DNA of 14,547 nucleotides from CBDUBU01 sp965365465 (GCA_965365465.1 CBDUBU010000079.1:1-14547), one strand, 5' to 3'; positions 1 through 6,612 are shown, numbered from the stretch's first letter. Numbers and translations: made by a program. Notes: a model not told the origin generated them from the letters alone.

Positions 1-675
1 GGTGCGTCACCCCTCCGGCAGATCACGCTCGTGGAACGCGGCGAAAAGCTCCTGCAGGAACTGACCGGCGGAATGGGCGATTACGCCATGAGGCTTCTCA
101 CGCAGCGCGGCGCCCGCGTATACCTCGAATGCGACATCGACTCGGTTGGCAATGGGACGGCCTCGCTCTCGAACGGCCTTACGGTTCCGGCAGACCCCGT
201 CCTGTGGGCTACCGGTTCGACGGGCCTTTCGATCTTCAGGAATGCCGGCCTTGCGTGTGATGAAAAGGGTTTCGTCAGGGTCCGCCCTACCCTTCAGGCT
301 CCCGGTTACCCCTGGCTCTTTGCAGCCGGAGACTGCGCTGCGGTGACCGGCCATGAGCGTCTCGCCCGAATCGGCGTTCACGCGGTGAAACAGGGACGCG
401 CCCTGCGTGACAATCTGGAACGGGCGCTGCACGCAGACGCGCTTTCGGAATCTACGGAAATGGAATCCTTCCGCCCCTATCCTGTCGCGCCGCTCATCCT
501 ATCCACCGGCGCCCCGGAAGCGTTGTGGGTATCCGGTCAGTTCTGGATGCGCGGCAAGCCTGTTCTCCGGCTAAAACATTTCCTTGACAGGCGCTGGATG
601 CGCAAGTATAACCCCCTGTGGAAGCAGGCCCCTCTCGCCCGGCTGCTGGAGGCAGAGTCGGCGGCGACATGCTGA
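1..675 (+). CDS. FAD/NAD(P)-dependent oxidoreductase, NDH-2/SelD-associated type (5' end missing)
   Basis: This is the C-terminal 224 residues of a pyridine nucleotide-disulphide oxidoreductase. The frame is open from base 1, so the start lies outside the window. The fragment opens with the second Rossmann strand (ITLVERGEKLL, the NAD(P)-binding subdomain). It then carries VLWATGS at about residue 68 and the second FAD motif LFAAGDCA at about residue 105. The tail 'LDRRWMRKYN' resembles the end of oxidoreductase domains found fused to or beside SelD, and of NDH-2-like quinone reductases. Such proteins are membrane-associated flavoproteins that oxidise NAD(P)H; the acceptor cannot be read from this fragment. 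No redox-active CxxC is visible, but the N-terminal half is absent. The gene converges on the universal stress protein with a 16-base gap, so the two are not co-transcribed. The fold is secure; the exact substrate is not. Confidence 0.85.
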   Translation, partial: GASPLRQITLVERGEKLLQELTGGMGDYAMRLLTQRGARVYLECDIDSVGNGTASLSNGLTVPADPVLWATGSTGLSIFRNAGLACDEKGFVRVRPTLQAPGYPWLFAAGDCAAVTGHERLARIGVHAVKQGRALRDNLERALHADALSESTEMESFRPYPVAPLILSTGAPEALWVSGQFWMRGKPVLRLKHFLDRRWMRKYNPLWKQAPLARLLEAESAATC

Positions 676-691
676 TGCCGGATAGCAGGCC

Positions 692-1648
692 CTAAAGCTG
701 CTGCGCGGCGCTTCCCTCGCCGCGCAGGGAATGGCCGAATGCCTTGAGCGTGAGCACCGGGCAAGAAGCGCGATGCGCCACTTTTTCCGCAACGCTGCCG
801 AGCGAAAACCGGTCGGTTCCGGCGGCGCCGGGCGTCGTCATCACCATCATGCCAATGCCTTCCCGCTCTGCAAAATCGAGAATCTCCTGAACGGGATTTC
901 CGCTGCTGACGTGAAACGTTGCCTCTATGTCCGGCCCTTCCGTCGTGGCATAAAGCTGACGCAGCGCCGCATCCGCCTTTTGCACGACCTCGTCCTCCAT
1001 TTTCAACACGGAGAGTGCAGGAAGGCCGGTATCGCTGAAAACAGGCACGATCCTTTCCTCAGCCACGAACAGCAGCGCCAGCGTCGCCCCTGACCGGTGC
1101 GCCAGTTCCTTCGCCGCCTGCAAGCCCTCCCCGCTATGCTTTGAAAAATCGACAGGGACCAGAATGCGCCGGATGTCGGAAAAGCCGGCGGCAGCCGCAG
1201 ATTTCCGCACGGTAAGCACAGGTTGCTCGGAGCGGCGCAGCACTTCGCCTGAGACGCTGCCCAGAAACAGCGATTCGAGCATCCTGTGCCCGTGCGTGCC
1301 CATCACCACGAGGTCGATGTCCTTTTCGTCGGCATAAAGCAGGATCTCGGAGGCTACCTGAGCGCCCTCGATGTTCATCCACCTGACCTTCAAGTTCTCG
1401 TCCCACCTGCCGTCTCGCACCCGGTGCATCTGGTCTTGCAGCTCGCGTTCCACGTGCGGATGCACCTCGGTCTCGCCCAGAAGCCGTTTGAAAAGCTGTT
1501 GCACCGGCTCATGACCGGTGACGGGCGTTACATGAAGCGCGTGAACCTCGGCGCCAAACGCCCGTCCCAATTCGAAGGCCAGATGCAGCGCTGCGTCGGA
1601 ACTTGGCGAAAGGTCTGTCGGAACCAGGATCTTATGGATATGAAGCAT
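692..1648 (-). CDS. Tandem-domain universal stress protein (UspA family)
   Basis: A 318-residue cytoplasmic protein made of two Usp domains, residues 1-148 and 159-303. Each begins with the typical strand (HKILVPTDLS, RRILVPVDFS). Domain 1 has the complete ATP-binding signature G-x2-G-x9-G-S (G117, G120, G130, S131). Domain 2 keeps G274 and G284-S285 but has Thr at position 271 where the first Gly should be, so its nucleotide binding may be weaker. Usp proteins bind ATP or other nucleotides and are induced by starvation, oxidants or salt stress; many lie beside ion transporters, as here. The start is the only ATG that keeps the first beta strand. No strong ribosome binding site precedes it. 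The gene is divergent from the fxsA-like gene, with about 240 bases between the two starts. Confidence 0.93.
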   Translation of the reverse strand: MLHIHKILVPTDLSPSSDAALHLAFELGRAFGAEVHALHVTPVTGHEPVQQLFKRLLGETEVHPHVERELQDQMHRVRDGRWDENLKVRWMNIEGAQVASEILLYADEKDIDLVVMGTHGHRMLESLFLGSVSGEVLRRSEQPVLTVRKSAAAAGFSDIRRILVPVDFSKHSGEGLQAAKELAHRSGATLALLFVAEERIVPVFSDTGLPALSVLKMEDEVVQKADAALRQLYATTEGPDIEATFHVSSGNPVQEILDFAEREGIGMMVMTTPGAAGTDRFSLGSVAEKVAHRASCPVLTLKAFGHSLRGEGSAAQQL

Positions 1649-1749
1649 AACGGTCGGGGAAAGGCTAGCAGGATTGCAATAGACGGTCTGGCAAACCGGG
1701 AAAGCGGCGCTGCCGGCACAGTCTCCAATGGAATTGCACGCTTACGTCT

Positions 1750-1805
1750 CCTGTAGATGGTAGCCCTTGCAGGGATCGAATTCAAGTGGAACGGACTTCT
1801 ACAGG
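1750..1805. repeat. Inverted repeat in the Usp/fxsA divergent region
   Basis: CCTGTAGA at 1750-1757 is matched by TCTACAGG at 1798-1805. The 40-base interior includes a small CCCT-tgc-AGGG hairpin. A T-run (1807-1811) follows on the plus strand. It lies upstream of the fxsA-like gene, so it could be a leader hairpin or an operator. Nothing in the sequence decides between these. Confidence 0.35.
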
Positions 1806-1823
1806 CTTTTTACAACAGAAAAG

Positions 1824-1839
1824 AAGGAGCATTTTTTTG
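1824..1839 (+). promoter_or_regulatory. Ribosome-binding-site-like AAGGAG with in-frame TTG, alternative fxsA start
   Basis: AAGGAG at 1824-1829 is the strongest Shine-Dalgarno match ahead of the fxsA-like gene. It stands 7 bases before TTG 1837, which is in frame with ATG 1888. If used, it adds 17 residues before the first membrane helix. No comparable site lies directly before ATG 1888. The choice is therefore open, although family length favours 1888. Confidence 0.35.
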
Positions 1840-1887
1840 CGCCCGCCGTATGCTCTCCATCCCGATACTAGTCTAACGCCCGACCCC

Positions 1888-2403
1888 ATGTTTGCACGTA
1901 TCCTGGTTGTTTTGCTCATTACGCCCATCATCGAGCTTGGCCTGCTTATCAAGCTCGGAGAGTTGATTGGTTTCTGGCCCACCATTGCCATTATCGTCAC
2001 AACAGCGCTTGCCGGCAGTATGCTGCTCAAACGCGAGGGCTTGTCCGTCTGGCGCCGGTTCAACGACCGCCTGACAAGCGGCGATATGCCGGGTACGGAG
2101 GCGCTCGATGGCGTCATTATCATCGTAGCAGGAGCGCTGCTCATAACGCCGGGCGTTCTCACAGACCTTCTCGGCTTTCTCGGATTGCTGCCGATCACCA
2201 GAAAGCTTATCCGCAAGGAGGCCATGAAACGGATCAGGAAAGCCATGACCCAGGGGACCTTCGCTATGGGCTTCGGCGCCTTCGATGACGTTGATCTCGA
2301 AGCAAACGGCGTTGATTATGAAAACACCTGGGAGGGCAATCCTCGCGAAACGCCCCGGTACATCGAGGACGCTCCGGCTCCGGAAAGCCGGCAGAACCCT
2401 TAA
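1888..2403 (+). CDS. fxsA: FxsA family membrane protein
   Basis: A 171-residue inner-membrane protein. Hydrophobic segments lie at about residues 3-21, 30-46 and 74-102. Family-typical features are the TPIIELGLLIKLG opening, the LKREGL stretch after the second segment, and the LLITPGVLTDLLG segment before a basic KLIRKEAMKRIRK tail. In E. coli FxsA, when overproduced, relieves exclusion of phage T7 by the F-plasmid protein PifA; the normal cellular role is unknown. I chose ATG 1888 because homologues begin directly with the first membrane segment. A longer reading is possible: TTG at 1837 is in frame and sits 7 bases after an AAGGAG, which would add 17 polar residues. The C-terminal 45 residues are acidic and poorly conserved. 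The gene converges on the TerB-like gene. Confidence 0.88.
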   Translation: MFARILVVLLITPIIELGLLIKLGELIGFWPTIAIIVTTALAGSMLLKREGLSVWRRFNDRLTSGDMPGTEALDGVIIIVAGALLITPGVLTDLLGFLGLLPITRKLIRKEAMKRIRKAMTQGTFAMGFGAFDDVDLEANGVDYENTWEGNPRETPRYIEDAPAPESRQNP

Positions 2404-2443
2404 CCTTGCCCGGCAACGAAAGTCAAATCAACAGCCGGCTTTC
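2383..2443. terminator. Long-loop inverted repeat across the fxsA/TerB convergent junction
   Basis: GAAAGCCGGC (2383-2392, in the last codons of the fxsA-like gene) is exactly complementary to GCCGGCTTTC (2434-2443, reaching into the stop codon of the TerB-like gene). The loop is 41 bases and contains a second small palindrome, TTGCC-C-GGCAA (2406-2416). Its position between converging stops suits a shared terminator. There is no T-run on either side, so an intrinsic terminator is not proven. Confidence 0.35.
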
Positions 2444-3251
2444 AGGCATCCACGGTTCCGTTGAAACGGACATGCAGGTTCCACGCCCGTGAGAGCGAAT
2501 GTATCATGCTCTTTTCCTGCTCGTCAAACGCTCCGTCTGCTTCGGAGATGTAAACGAGATCGTTCAACAGCGCAAGGCGCTGCATCACCGGCAAGCTGTC
2601 TCGCAGCGCCCACACCGACTTCTGAAGTTCCTCCTGCTCGGGCGATTCCGAATAAAACTGGAGGGCTTCGCGAACGATGCGGCGCACTTCTTCCTCTTCC
2701 AGATCGGGCTGCCAGTCACGGGAACGTTCCAGAATCGCGCCTATTTCCTTACTGCTCAGTTCGTTATCGGGAGCGTGCGCTACAATCACGTACACCAGCG
2801 CAATGTCATGCAGGAGCGTCCATCCGGCGCGGTGTTCGGCCTGCGCCGCCGAAGCCTGTAGCAGAAGATCTCCTGTAGCCTTCACTTCCCACACGCTCGC
2901 CAGCGCAGAAATAAGGCTGCGCTCGCTGCGGAGCAGAACGCCATCGGCCATGGCAACCTGAACGATTTCCTCGAGCGCACGGCGACGCTCTGCCTCAGAG
3001 AGGGTTTCCTTCAGCAGTCGCATCGACTGCTGAATCTCTTCCCTGGCATCCTCCTGCAAAAACACGGCTATCGCTTCGAGCACGACTTCCTGCACTTCTT
3101 CCATCCCGGCTCCCTCGCTCCAGCCCTGCAACCTGGCAGTAATCGTGTTCAACTCCTCGTCGCTGAGCTTGCTGTCAGTCCCGTAGGCAAGAGCTACATA
3201 AATGAGCGCCAGATCATGCGTGACGGTCCAGGAATCTTTCGTTTTTTTCAT
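2442..3251 (-). CDS. Tandem TerB-like protein
   Basis: A 269-residue acidic, all-helical, soluble protein built from two similar halves, about residues 8-125 and 144-261. Each half starts with W-T-x2-H-D-x-A-L-x-Y-V (WTVTHDLALIYV; WTLLHDIALVYV). Each continues with an acidic loop and LSxxE (SKLSDEEL; NELSSKEI). Each ends with the TerB/DjlA signature A-D-G-x5-E (MADGVLLRSE at 101-110; EADGAFDEQE at 237-246). TerB-like domains bind divalent metal through such acidic loops and are linked to tellurite, oxidant and phage stress and to membrane-associated complexes. The role of this protein is unknown. The start is ATG 3251. A TTG at 3257 would add two residues. The thioredoxin-fold gene lies 228 bases upstream on the same strand, with hairpins in between, so co-transcription is doubtful. 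Confidence 0.75.
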   Translation of the reverse strand: MKKTKDSWTVTHDLALIYVALAYGTDSKLSDEELNTITARLQGWSEGAGMEEVQEVVLEAIAVFLQEDAREEIQQSMRLLKETLSEAERRRALEEIVQVAMADGVLLRSERSLISALASVWEVKATGDLLLQASAAQAEHRAGWTLLHDIALVYVIVAHAPDNELSSKEIGAILERSRDWQPDLEEEEVRRIVREALQFYSESPEQEELQKSVWALRDSLPVMQRLALLNDLVYISEADGAFDEQEKSMIHSLSRAWNLHVRFNGTVDA

Positions 3252-3291
3252 TTGCAATAACGGCCCCTAACGTTGCATATCCAAAATTGAA

Positions 3292-3319
3292 TCTGCCGCC
3301 TATGATACCGAGCGGCAGA
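3292..3319 (-). promoter_or_regulatory. Hairpin in the leader of the TerB-like gene
   Basis: TCTGCCGC (3292-3299) pairs with GCGGCAGA (3312-3319) around a 12-base loop. Read on the minus strand the hairpin is followed by TTCAATTTTGG and ends about 40 bases before the start codon of the TerB-like gene. It could be a weak terminator of upstream transcription or a leader element. The T-tract is interrupted. Confidence 0.4.
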
Positions 3320-3370
3320 CCCAATCTCAACACCCCTTCCTCCCGGAACATATCTTTCCCATTGGCCGCT

Positions 3371-3411
3371 CCGTTTGCCGGCATGACAGGGATTACCGTT
3401 CAGGCAAACGG
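3371..3411. repeat. Inverted repeat CCGTTTGCC/GGCAAACGG
   Basis: CCGTTTGCC at 3371-3379 and GGCAAACGG at 3403-3411 are perfect 9-base complements with a 23-base spacer. They lie in the 228-base gap between the thioredoxin-fold and TerB-like genes. The rest of this gap shows no gene. The element may be a leader structure or a protein-binding site. Confidence 0.4.
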
Positions 3412-3479
3412 AAAAGCAGACCGGCGACACACACCCGACAGGGACGCAATCAGGCGGCGCCTTGCCTGTGCTGAAGGCA

Positions 3480-4088
3480 TCAGCACAACTCGTCTACACA
3501 GACAAGCGCTTCTGCAAGTTCTGCGTCCACTTCATTCCACCCTCCCTGATCGTACCAGTCCACGACAGCGCGGGTTATCGCCTGCGGCTCCGCACCTGCG
3601 GCCTTCAGTTCATCCCGCAGACGTATGGCTCCTGCAGGACGGGAACCCCATGTGAAAAGCACAGCGCCGTCTGCATCAAAGGCGACGAGTTTCGGAATGG
3701 CGCGCCCCCCATTGGTCAGGAACTGATCCATGACATCCAGATTCTCGTCGCGCAGCAGCAGGCGCAGTTGAATGTTGCTGTTCAGGCCGGCCGCTTCCGC
3801 AATGACAGGAATGCAATAAGCAGAGTCGGCGCACCACGTTTCTGTCAACACCATCCAGTACTGAGGCGCGTTGATCGAGGCCACCTGCGCACGCAGGCCC
3901 TCCGAAACCCGGTAAGCCTGATGCACCGCTTCCGAGCGCTCGAGGTTGTACTTTTTGTAAAAGAAACGTTTGCGGCTATCCCGATCCATCCCGGCCTGCG
4001 ACAATGCCAGTTCGGCCTTCCAGTATTCCCGGTATGCTTCGTAGGTAAGGCCATTCTCCAGCCGGGCAGGTGTAACCAAATCATTCAT
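3480..4088 (-). CDS. Thioredoxin-fold protein with a single active-site cysteine
   Basis: A 202-residue cytoplasmic protein with no signal peptide. Residues 1-70 form a helical extension (LVTPARLENGLTYEAYREYW and following). Residues 75-160 form the thioredoxin fold. The active site reads TETWCADSAYC (C86, C92): the usual CxxC is C-A-D-S, so the resolving cysteine is replaced by Ser and the next Cys is six positions on. The cis-proline is present (AIPKLV, P132). The family is common in Bacteroidota and related phyla as 'thioredoxin family protein' with a WCGDx motif. Monothiol chemistry, possibly on a low-molecular-weight thiol, is an inference. Two further Cys lie at the C-terminus (C197, C202). 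ATG 4088 fits family length. It has GGAAGGAG just before it with very short spacing, and an in-frame ATG at 4100 is the alternative. Confidence 0.82.
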   Translation of the reverse strand: MNDLVTPARLENGLTYEAYREYWKAELALSQAGMDRDSRKRFFYKKYNLERSEAVHQAYRVSEGLRAQVASINAPQYWMVLTETWCADSAYCIPVIAEAAGLNSNIQLRLLLRDENLDVMDQFLTNGGRAIPKLVAFDADGAVLFTWGSRPAGAIRLRDELKAAGAEPQAITRAVVDWYDQGGWNEVDAELAEALVCVDELC

Positions 4089-4478
4089 GGCTCCTTCCAT
4101 ATTCTTGTTTTGGAATAAGAAACGAGGTTTATATCCTCGTCTGTTATAAATCTCATAACCATACGCTCCAGGCATGGGGAGTTCCTTGTGGTTTTATTCT
4201 ACCAGGAATCTTAACAGAATGTGGGTGCGGGTCGGCGCTTTTGCCGGGGGTTCACTGAAGACAATCTGCATCCTGCGAATACACCGGCAAGCCATGTTCC
4301 TTTTCCTGCCCGGCTATATCAGGGTCTTTTGTGTAAAATTATTGTAGCGGAAGCGGTTACTATGCATCCGGCACAGATCTTATGGCCGAAAGGTTCGTAC
4401 ATGGGCGCGACTTGAATGTGCTGCGCCCTGATTGCGCGGCGCGTCAACCGTAAAAGAAAACAACCTTGCTTTTTGGAT
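4089..4478. other. Gene-poor region with an AT-rich promoter-like segment
   Basis: I find no convincing gene in these 390 bases. The left part (4089-4200) is AT-rich and is the likely promoter and leader of the thioredoxin-fold gene. It holds two small inverted repeats: ACGAGG/CCTCGT (4122-4127 and 4135-4140) and GTTAT/ATAAC (4143-4147 and 4155-4159). The middle has a weak TTGCCGG/CCGGCAA pair (4241-4247 and 4284-4290). No known riboswitch consensus was recognised. Confidence 0.5.
4122..4140 (-). promoter_or_regulatory. Hairpin with TATAAA loop upstream of the thioredoxin-fold gene
   Basis: Read on the minus strand: ACGAGG, loop ATATAAA, CCTCGT, then TTTCTTATT. It ends 34 bases before ATG 4088. 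The TATAAA in the loop could be a -10 element inside an operator, or the hairpin plus T-rich tail could act as a leader attenuator. Both are inferences from position alone. Confidence 0.35.
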
Positions 4479-4589
4479 ATGAACGCGACAGTCCTTGATA
4501 TGATAGGCGTCTTTGCCACGTTGACACTGGTAGCTGCCTTTGCAGCCACCGTTACCATCAAACTCCGACGAGGGTTGAAAGGCTCTTGA
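4479..4589 (+). CDS. Candidate small single-pass membrane protein (36 residues)
   Basis: ATG 4479 to TGA 4587-4589 encodes 36 residues. A short polar start (MNATVLDM) is followed by one hydrophobic helix of about 21 residues (IGVFATLTLVAAFAATVTI) and a basic tail (KLRRGLKGS). The order helix-then-positive-charges predicts a cytoplasmic C-terminus under the positive-inside rule. No clear ribosome binding site is present, which is common in this genome. A hairpin at 4591-4610 starts two bases after the stop and separates it from the convergent 75-residue gene, as expected if this is a real transcript end. Small membrane proteins often modulate transporters or kinases, but nothing here shows a partner. 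A chance open frame remains possible at this length. Confidence 0.4.
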   Translation: MNATVLDMIGVFATLTLVAAFAATVTIKLRRGLKGS

Positions 4590-4590
4590 T

Positions 4591-4610
4591 GCAGGCCGCC
4601 CTGCGCCTGC
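4591..4610. terminator. Hairpin between two convergent stop codons
   Basis: GCAGGC (4591-4596) pairs with GCCTGC (4605-4610) with an 8-base loop. It lies exactly between stop 4589 on the plus strand and stop 4613 on the minus strand. No T-run follows on either strand, so it is a weak or factor-assisted terminator at best. Confidence 0.4.
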
Positions 4611-4612
4611 CT

Positions 4613-4840
4613 TCATAACGCGATCTCATCGTCTGCCTCATCGCCGAGGGCAGCCTTGCGCAGATAGTCGTACATGATCCCGGCGATGAACACCCACGCT
4701 TGTTCGTGGTTCAGGTAATGCATCTCGCCATCTACCTTCAGGTGGATGGTCCTCTCCCGTTGCTCAAAACTGTCGATGACCTGGTGCCGCAACGCAAGGG
4801 CCAGGAAATCTTCCAGGTCATATTTGTTCATCTCAAGCAT
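4613..4840 (-). CDS. Small hypothetical protein (75 residues)
   Basis: A 75-residue acidic soluble protein of unknown function. It opens MLEMNKYDLEDFLALALRH and continues through a short beta-like segment (RTIHLKVDGEMHYLNHEQ). An amphipathic helix follows (AWVFIAGIMYDYLRKAALG), ending in an acidic tail (DEADDEIAL). There is no signal peptide or membrane segment. The amino-acid composition is normal for a real protein and the reading frame is clean, which supports a genuine gene. I do not recognise a family. ATG 4840 follows AGGGCAG at a plausible distance; Met at 4831 is an alternative. An AT-rich region with TATAAT on this strand lies 54-60 bases upstream and could be its promoter. Confidence 0.6.
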   Translation of the reverse strand: MLEMNKYDLEDFLALALRHQVIDSFEQRERTIHLKVDGEMHYLNHEQAWVFIAGIMYDYLRKAALGDEADDEIAL

Positions 4841-5165
4841 ACGGCTGCCCTGCGCTTCTCGTGTATCGAAACCATACCGCGTATATACCCGGTATTATAA
4901 TAAAAAATATTTACCGGGTCTCTGAGAGGATTCTTCGCATCGTGATGTAGGGAAATACCTGTCGGTTCCGAAAAACCTCGTCGTCAGGATTGTTTTTCTG
5001 CCCACGCATCATGATACTGCGGAAAACTTTCCGGCCCCGCTGAACACAGCGATGAAAGTGCTTTCTCCAGTGCGGGAGAGCGAACTTGCAGGGGCTTGCG
5101 CTCACGAAAGAGGCGACGAAAACCGGCAGGCGTTCTGACGCACGACCCATGAATTCTTCCAATCC
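4841..5165. other. Divergent intergenic region upstream of trkA
   Basis: These 325 bases separate the 75-residue gene from trkA. The left 80 bases are AT-rich with an inverted repeat (4887-4919) and TATAAT on both strands. The right 240 bases (4921-5165) are GC-richer. They could be a long 5' leader of trkA, but I recognise no known riboswitch and no convincing gene. Confidence 0.5.
4887..4919. promoter_or_regulatory. Inverted repeat enclosing TATAAT: candidate promoter/operator
   Basis: ACCCGGTA (4887-4894) and TACCGGGT (4912-4919) are perfect complements around a 17-base AT-only interior. That interior overlaps TATAAT on the plus strand (4896-4901) and on the minus strand (4899-4894). The position is between divergent genes. 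This is the arrangement expected for an operator that shuts a promoter. No convincing -35 element was found on either side. Confidence 0.5.
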
Positions 5166-6521
5166 ATGAGAGTAATCGTTATTGGAGCAGGCGAAGCCGG
5201 TTACGACGTGGCAAAGTTCCTGTCTCAGGAGCACCATGATGTGATCGTGATAGATTCCTCGCCGGAGATCATTGAAAGCGTGCGCGAAAACCTCGACGTG
5301 CTGACGATCCTGGGCAACGCCACGTCGGCGGAGGTGCTTTCGGAAGCGCAGATACGACGCGCCGACATGGTTATCGCGCTGACCTCGACGGACGAGGTAA
5401 ACCTGATTGCCTGCATGATGGCCGACCGGTTCGGGGTAAAAACCACCATCGCCCGCGTGCGCTCGAACGAACTTTCATCAGGCAAACCCGTCCTCAACGC
5501 CGCCGACTTCGGAATCAAGCTGCTCATTCATCCGGAAGAAAGCACGGCTTCGGAGATCGTGCGTCTCATCCGCCGGGCCAGCGCCTCCGATGTGCTGACG
5601 TTTTGCAACGAACGCATTCATCTGATCGGGATGCGGATCAATCCGGAATCCCCGGCTGTCGGCAAAACACTTCAGGAGATGGCCGAAGCAAGCGCCGGTC
5701 TGACGTATCGCGTCATGGGGATCGTGCGCGGCATCCGAACCATTCTGCCGCGCGGGAACGAGCGGATCGTCAAGAACGATCAGATCTTCATTCTGACGCG
5801 CCCCAACTCCGTTGCAGAGGTGGCGCGGCTGATGGGCAAGCCCGACCAGCGGATTCAGGCCGTCATGGTGCTTGGCGGAAGCTCCGTCAGCGCGCTCGTG
5901 GCGCAACAACTTTCCGGAGAAAAGAACAAGCGTGTAAAACTCATCGAGCCGAACCGGCTGGTTGCGGAGCATCTGGCCGGCGATCTGCCGGATGTGCTGG
6001 TCATTCACGGCGATACGACAGACATCGACTTGCTCGTCCGGGAGGGGTTGGGCGAAATGGACGCTTTCGTAGCCGTGACGAATGATGAAGAGTCAAACCT
6101 CGTCACCTGTTTAATGGCGAAGCACCTCGGCGTCCAGAAAACCATTGCCCTGCTCTCGAAACCGGCCTACATACCGATCAGCCAGTCCATCGGTCTCGAT
6201 TCAGCGGTAAACAAGAAGCTTGTCGTTTCGCGTGAGGTGATGCGCTATTTGCGCGGGAAAAACGTGCTGAGTGTGGCTTCGGTGTATGGTCTCGACGCCG
6301 AAGTGCTGGAGATGCAGGCATCGCCGAACGCCCGGATCACGCGCAAGCCCTTGAAAGAACTTTCTCTCCCGAAGGGAATCCTGATCGGCGCCATCGTGCG
6401 TCGCAGCGGAGAAGTAGAGATTGCCACCGGCGATTCTGTGGTGGCCCCCGGCGAGCGCGTCATTCTTTTTGCCCTCCCGAGCCAGATCGCGGAAGCCGAG
6501 CGGATCTTCGGCCGTAGATAG
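5166..6521 (+). CDS. trkA: Trk K+ uptake regulatory subunit TrkA
   Basis: A 451-residue peripheral membrane protein that binds NAD(H) and ATP and gates the TrkH channel. The order is TrkA_N (1-135), TrkA_C (140-222), TrkA_N (231-345), TrkA_C (360-445), the full-length two-unit form. The first Rossmann motif is canonical (VIGAGEAG, G7/G9/G12) with acidic D30 ending strand 2 (VIVIDSSPE). The second is degenerate (VLGGSSVSA, residues 236-243) with E261 at the corresponding acidic position, so only the first site is likely to bind NAD(H) in the standard way. ATG 5166 starts directly at the first beta strand, as in homologues. No good ribosome binding site is seen. trkH follows after 91 bases on the same strand, so an operon is very likely. 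Confidence 0.96.
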   Translation: MRVIVIGAGEAGYDVAKFLSQEHHDVIVIDSSPEIIESVRENLDVLTILGNATSAEVLSEAQIRRADMVIALTSTDEVNLIACMMADRFGVKTTIARVRSNELSSGKPVLNAADFGIKLLIHPEESTASEIVRLIRRASASDVLTFCNERIHLIGMRINPESPAVGKTLQEMAEASAGLTYRVMGIVRGIRTILPRGNERIVKNDQIFILTRPNSVAEVARLMGKPDQRIQAVMVLGGSSVSALVAQQLSGEKNKRVKLIEPNRLVAEHLAGDLPDVLVIHGDTTDIDLLVREGLGEMDAFVAVTNDEESNLVTCLMAKHLGVQKTIALLSKPAYIPISQSIGLDSAVNKKLVVSREVMRYLRGKNVLSVASVYGLDAEVLEMQASPNARITRKPLKELSLPKGILIGAIVRRSGEVEIATGDSVVAPGERVILFALPSQIAEAERIFGRR

Positions 6522-6539
6522 CCCTGGGGATCTGCGCCG

Positions 6540-6560
6540 GCAGGAGCGCGATTCTCCTGC
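6540..6560 (+). promoter_or_regulatory. Hairpin between trkA and trkH
   Basis: GCAGGAG (6540-6546) pairs with CTCCTGC (6554-6560) over a 7-base loop, in the 91-base gap between trkA and trkH. No T-run follows, so read-through is expected. It may adjust the ratio of the cytosolic subunit to the membrane subunit or protect an mRNA end. That role is inferred. Confidence 0.4.
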
Positions 6561-6612
6561 ATCGGTTATATTGCGACTTGCCTGTACGCTTCGCCATCAG
6601 CCGCAACGGATC

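Noticed and set aside
1750..1805. tRNA-like stretch (pairing ends, GGATCGAATTC resembling a T-loop)
   Set aside because: The pairing ends are only 56 bases apart, there is no anticodon arm, and the would-be T-stem does not pair.
4201..4300. Possible riboswitch or structured RNA in the gap before the small membrane protein
   Set aside because: Only one weak 7-base pairing with a 36-base loop was found, and no conserved riboswitch core could be recognised by eye.
5149..5169. Six-residue peptide (MNSSNP) overlapping the trkA start codon, possible leader peptide
   Set aside because: No ribosome binding site and no attenuator-like structure follow it; short ATG-stop pairs of this size occur by chance.
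4911..5237. Minus-strand open frame of 108 codons overlapping the trkA start
   Set aside because: It runs antisense through the trkA start and the divergent promoter region, is Cys/Arg/Ser-rich, and resembles no family.
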